A stretch of DNA of 15,683 nt. Source: Methanosarcinales archaeon. Lineage in GTDB: Archaea > Halobacteriota > Methanosarcinia > Methanosarcinales > EX4572-44. Under the pieces are notes generated by a model. It was not told the origin of the DNA. It ran no database searches and worked only from the letters and a program-made list of their open reading frames with translations. Positions 14,542 through 15,683 of the stretch are shown one piece after another. The stretch spans positions 1 to 15,683 of the forward strand of contig RXIJ01000051.1 in assembly GCA_004212095.1 (NCBI GenBank), written 5' to 3'. Position numbers and translations under genes: made by a program. The first letter of the stretch is position 1, and each line of letters begins with the position of its first letter.

Positions 14542-15645
14542 TTAATCCTGTCTTCTTGCGTGAATGAAATCCTCTGTTAATTGGTATGCCTCGTCATCGG
14601 TAAATTGTCGGGGCGGGTGTTTCATAAAGTATGCTGAAGGTGAATACAGTATCCCTCCTTTGTTTCTTTCAAGTGCCAGTTTAGAGCATCTTATGGCATC
14701 TATTACAACTCCTGCGGAGTTTGGAGAGTCCTCAACAGAAAGCCTGAGTTCGAGGTTCATCGGAACATCACCAAAAAGTTTACCCTCCATCCGAATGAAA
14801 CAAAGCTTGTTGTCTTTCTGCCATGCTACCCAATCACTTGGACCAATGTGGATATTTTCGTCATCAAGTCGTTTTCCAATCACTGATTGAACTGCTTCTG
14901 TTTTTGATATCTTTTTTGACGCAAGTCGGTCTCTATTGAGCATGTTGAGAAAATCAGTATTGCCCCCGGTATTTAACTGGTAGGTTCTTTCTAATTTTAC
15001 ACCTCTTTTCTTGAACAGATCAACCAGTGTTCGGTGAGTGATTGTAGCACCAAGCTGGGCTTTAATGTCATCACCTATTAGCGGTATGCCCTTATCTTCA
15101 AATCTTTCCGCCCACACCGGATTACTCGCTATAAAAACAGGCATGTTATTTATAAACGCTACACCTGCCTCAAGTGCACACTCGGCATAGAATTTTGTGG
15201 CTTCTTCAGAGCCTACCGGGGTGTAATTTAAGAGGATTTCAACTTTTGATTCTTTCAAGAGGGTAACTACGTCTTCCTTTGATGGTTCATTTTCGTTACT
15301 TAAAATAAAGGCATATTTCTCATCATAATTTTTCAAATGTGGAGAAAAGCCGTCCAGTATCCTGCCCATGTTTACCTTCACTCCGGTTGTTGGTATATTT
15401 TCACAGAATACTTTCGTACAATTCGGAGGCTCAAAGATAGCCTTTGAAACGTCTTTTCCAACTTTTCTTTTGTCTGTATCAAAAGCGACTGCCACTTCAA
15501 TATCATAAGGCTTGTAACCTCCGATCTCCCAGTGCATGAGTCCGATAGCTTCTTCACGGTCTTTATTTTTATAGTACTCAATTCCCTGGATAAGTGAACT
15601 TGCACAATTACCGATTCCTACAATTCCTATTTTAATTTTTTCCAT
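14542..15645 (-). CDS. Myo-inositol-1-phosphate synthase (NAD-dependent)
   Basis: This 367-residue enzyme turns glucose-6-phosphate into inositol-1-phosphate, the entry step to di-myo-inositol phosphate. The NAD-binding loop is GIVGIGNCASSL at 7-18. The catalytic region includes GDDIKAQLGATITHRTL at 191-207 (Lys195), LNTGGNTDFLNM at 224-235 and SVEDSPNSAGVVIDAIR at 303-319, all standard for the archaeal and actinobacterial form. The length is normal and the protein complete. ATG 15645 is preceded by AGGCGA (15657-15652) with 6-base spacing, and by an AT-rich tract at 15671-15657 that may be part of a promoter. It is followed directly by the cytidylyltransferase/synthase fusion, so product and substrate enzymes are made together. 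Which inositol phosphate isomer it forms is taken from the family. Confidence 0.94.
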   Translation of the reverse strand: MEKIKIGIVGIGNCASSLIQGIEYYKNKDREEAIGLMHWEIGGYKPYDIEVAVAFDTDKRKVGKDVSKAIFEPPNCTKVFCENIPTTGVKVNMGRILDGFSPHLKNYDEKYAFILSNENEPSKEDVVTLLKESKVEILLNYTPVGSEEATKFYAECALEAGVAFINNMPVFIASNPVWAERFEDKGIPLIGDDIKAQLGATITHRTLVDLFKKRGVKLERTYQLNTGGNTDFLNMLNRDRLASKKISKTEAVQSVIGKRLDDENIHIGPSDWVAWQKDNKLCFIRMEGKLFGDVPMNLELRLSVEDSPNSAGVVIDAIRCSKLALERNKGGILYSPSAYFMKHPPRQFTDDEAYQLTEDFIHARRQD

Positions 15646-15683
15646 TACAAATCGCCTTTTATTTTATTATATCCTGCAGATAA

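Noticed and set aside
14564..14890. A 108-codon + strand frame within the inositol-phosphate synthase gene.
   Set aside because: It is antisense to conserved synthase sequence and is serine-rich without any motif.
15657..15671. The AT-rich tract upstream of the inositol-phosphate synthase as a defined TATA promoter.
   Set aside because: It sits so close to the start that transcription would begin at or past the ATG, which conflicts with the ribosome binding site at 15652-15657. The sequence ends before the full upstream region can be read.

Overview
The window reads as part of a euryarchaeal genome, probably an anaerobic thermophile related to methanogens, ANME archaea or Archaeoglobi. Three things point that way. 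There is a two-gene pathway for the hyperthermophile osmolyte di-myo-inositol phosphate, with the fused nucleotidyltransferase/CDP-alcohol synthase typical of Archaeoglobus-like organisms. There are anaerobic corrinoid genes (cbiG-cbiH-cbiC). There is a CRISPR effector operon of the MTH326/Csx11 kind. The lineage is inference, as no marker gene is present. Base composition is moderately AT-rich with local GC-rich patches.

Region 1 (1-6908, + strand) is a tightly packed six-gene type III CRISPR-Cas effector operon: a 5'-truncated Cmr1-like RAMP, a Cmr6-like RAMP, a large Cas10, a Cmr4-like Cas7, a Cmr5-like small subunit (Cas11) and a Cas5/Cmr3-like RAMP. Most genes overlap or abut with a Shine-Dalgarno (SD) inside the preceding gene. 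The Cas10 keeps an N-terminal HD domain, but its palm region has no GGDD cyclase motif. This is the hallmark of subtype III-C (Csx11), which is expected to cut nucleic acids without making cyclic oligoadenylate. No array, cas1/cas2, cas6 or CARF effector lies in the window.

Region 2 (6909-9178) is an accessory stretch: an inverted repeat, a two-CBS-domain protein with a TTG start, then a stand-alone IscB nuclease with all RuvC and HNH residues present. About 180 bases in front of iscB hold a dense set of hairpins, competing ACACAAC/GTTGTGT segments and a long-range helix ending just before the iscB SD. This is the best candidate for an OMEGA guide RNA. A short motif shared by the regions flanking iscB may mark element ends. 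No transposase is present.

Region 3 (9179-12615, + strand) is core metabolism: argJ (arginine biosynthesis), then overlapping cbiG, cbiH and cbiC for the anaerobic cobalamin/corrinoid pathway. CbiC has Ile where the catalytic His of the family is expected.

Region 4 (12628-15645, - strand) is an apparent operon read right to left: inositol-1-phosphate synthase, the IPCT/DIPP synthase fusion, and an HD-domain protein whose family-like N-terminus begins upstream of any standard start codon. It converges on cbiC with a 12-base gap.
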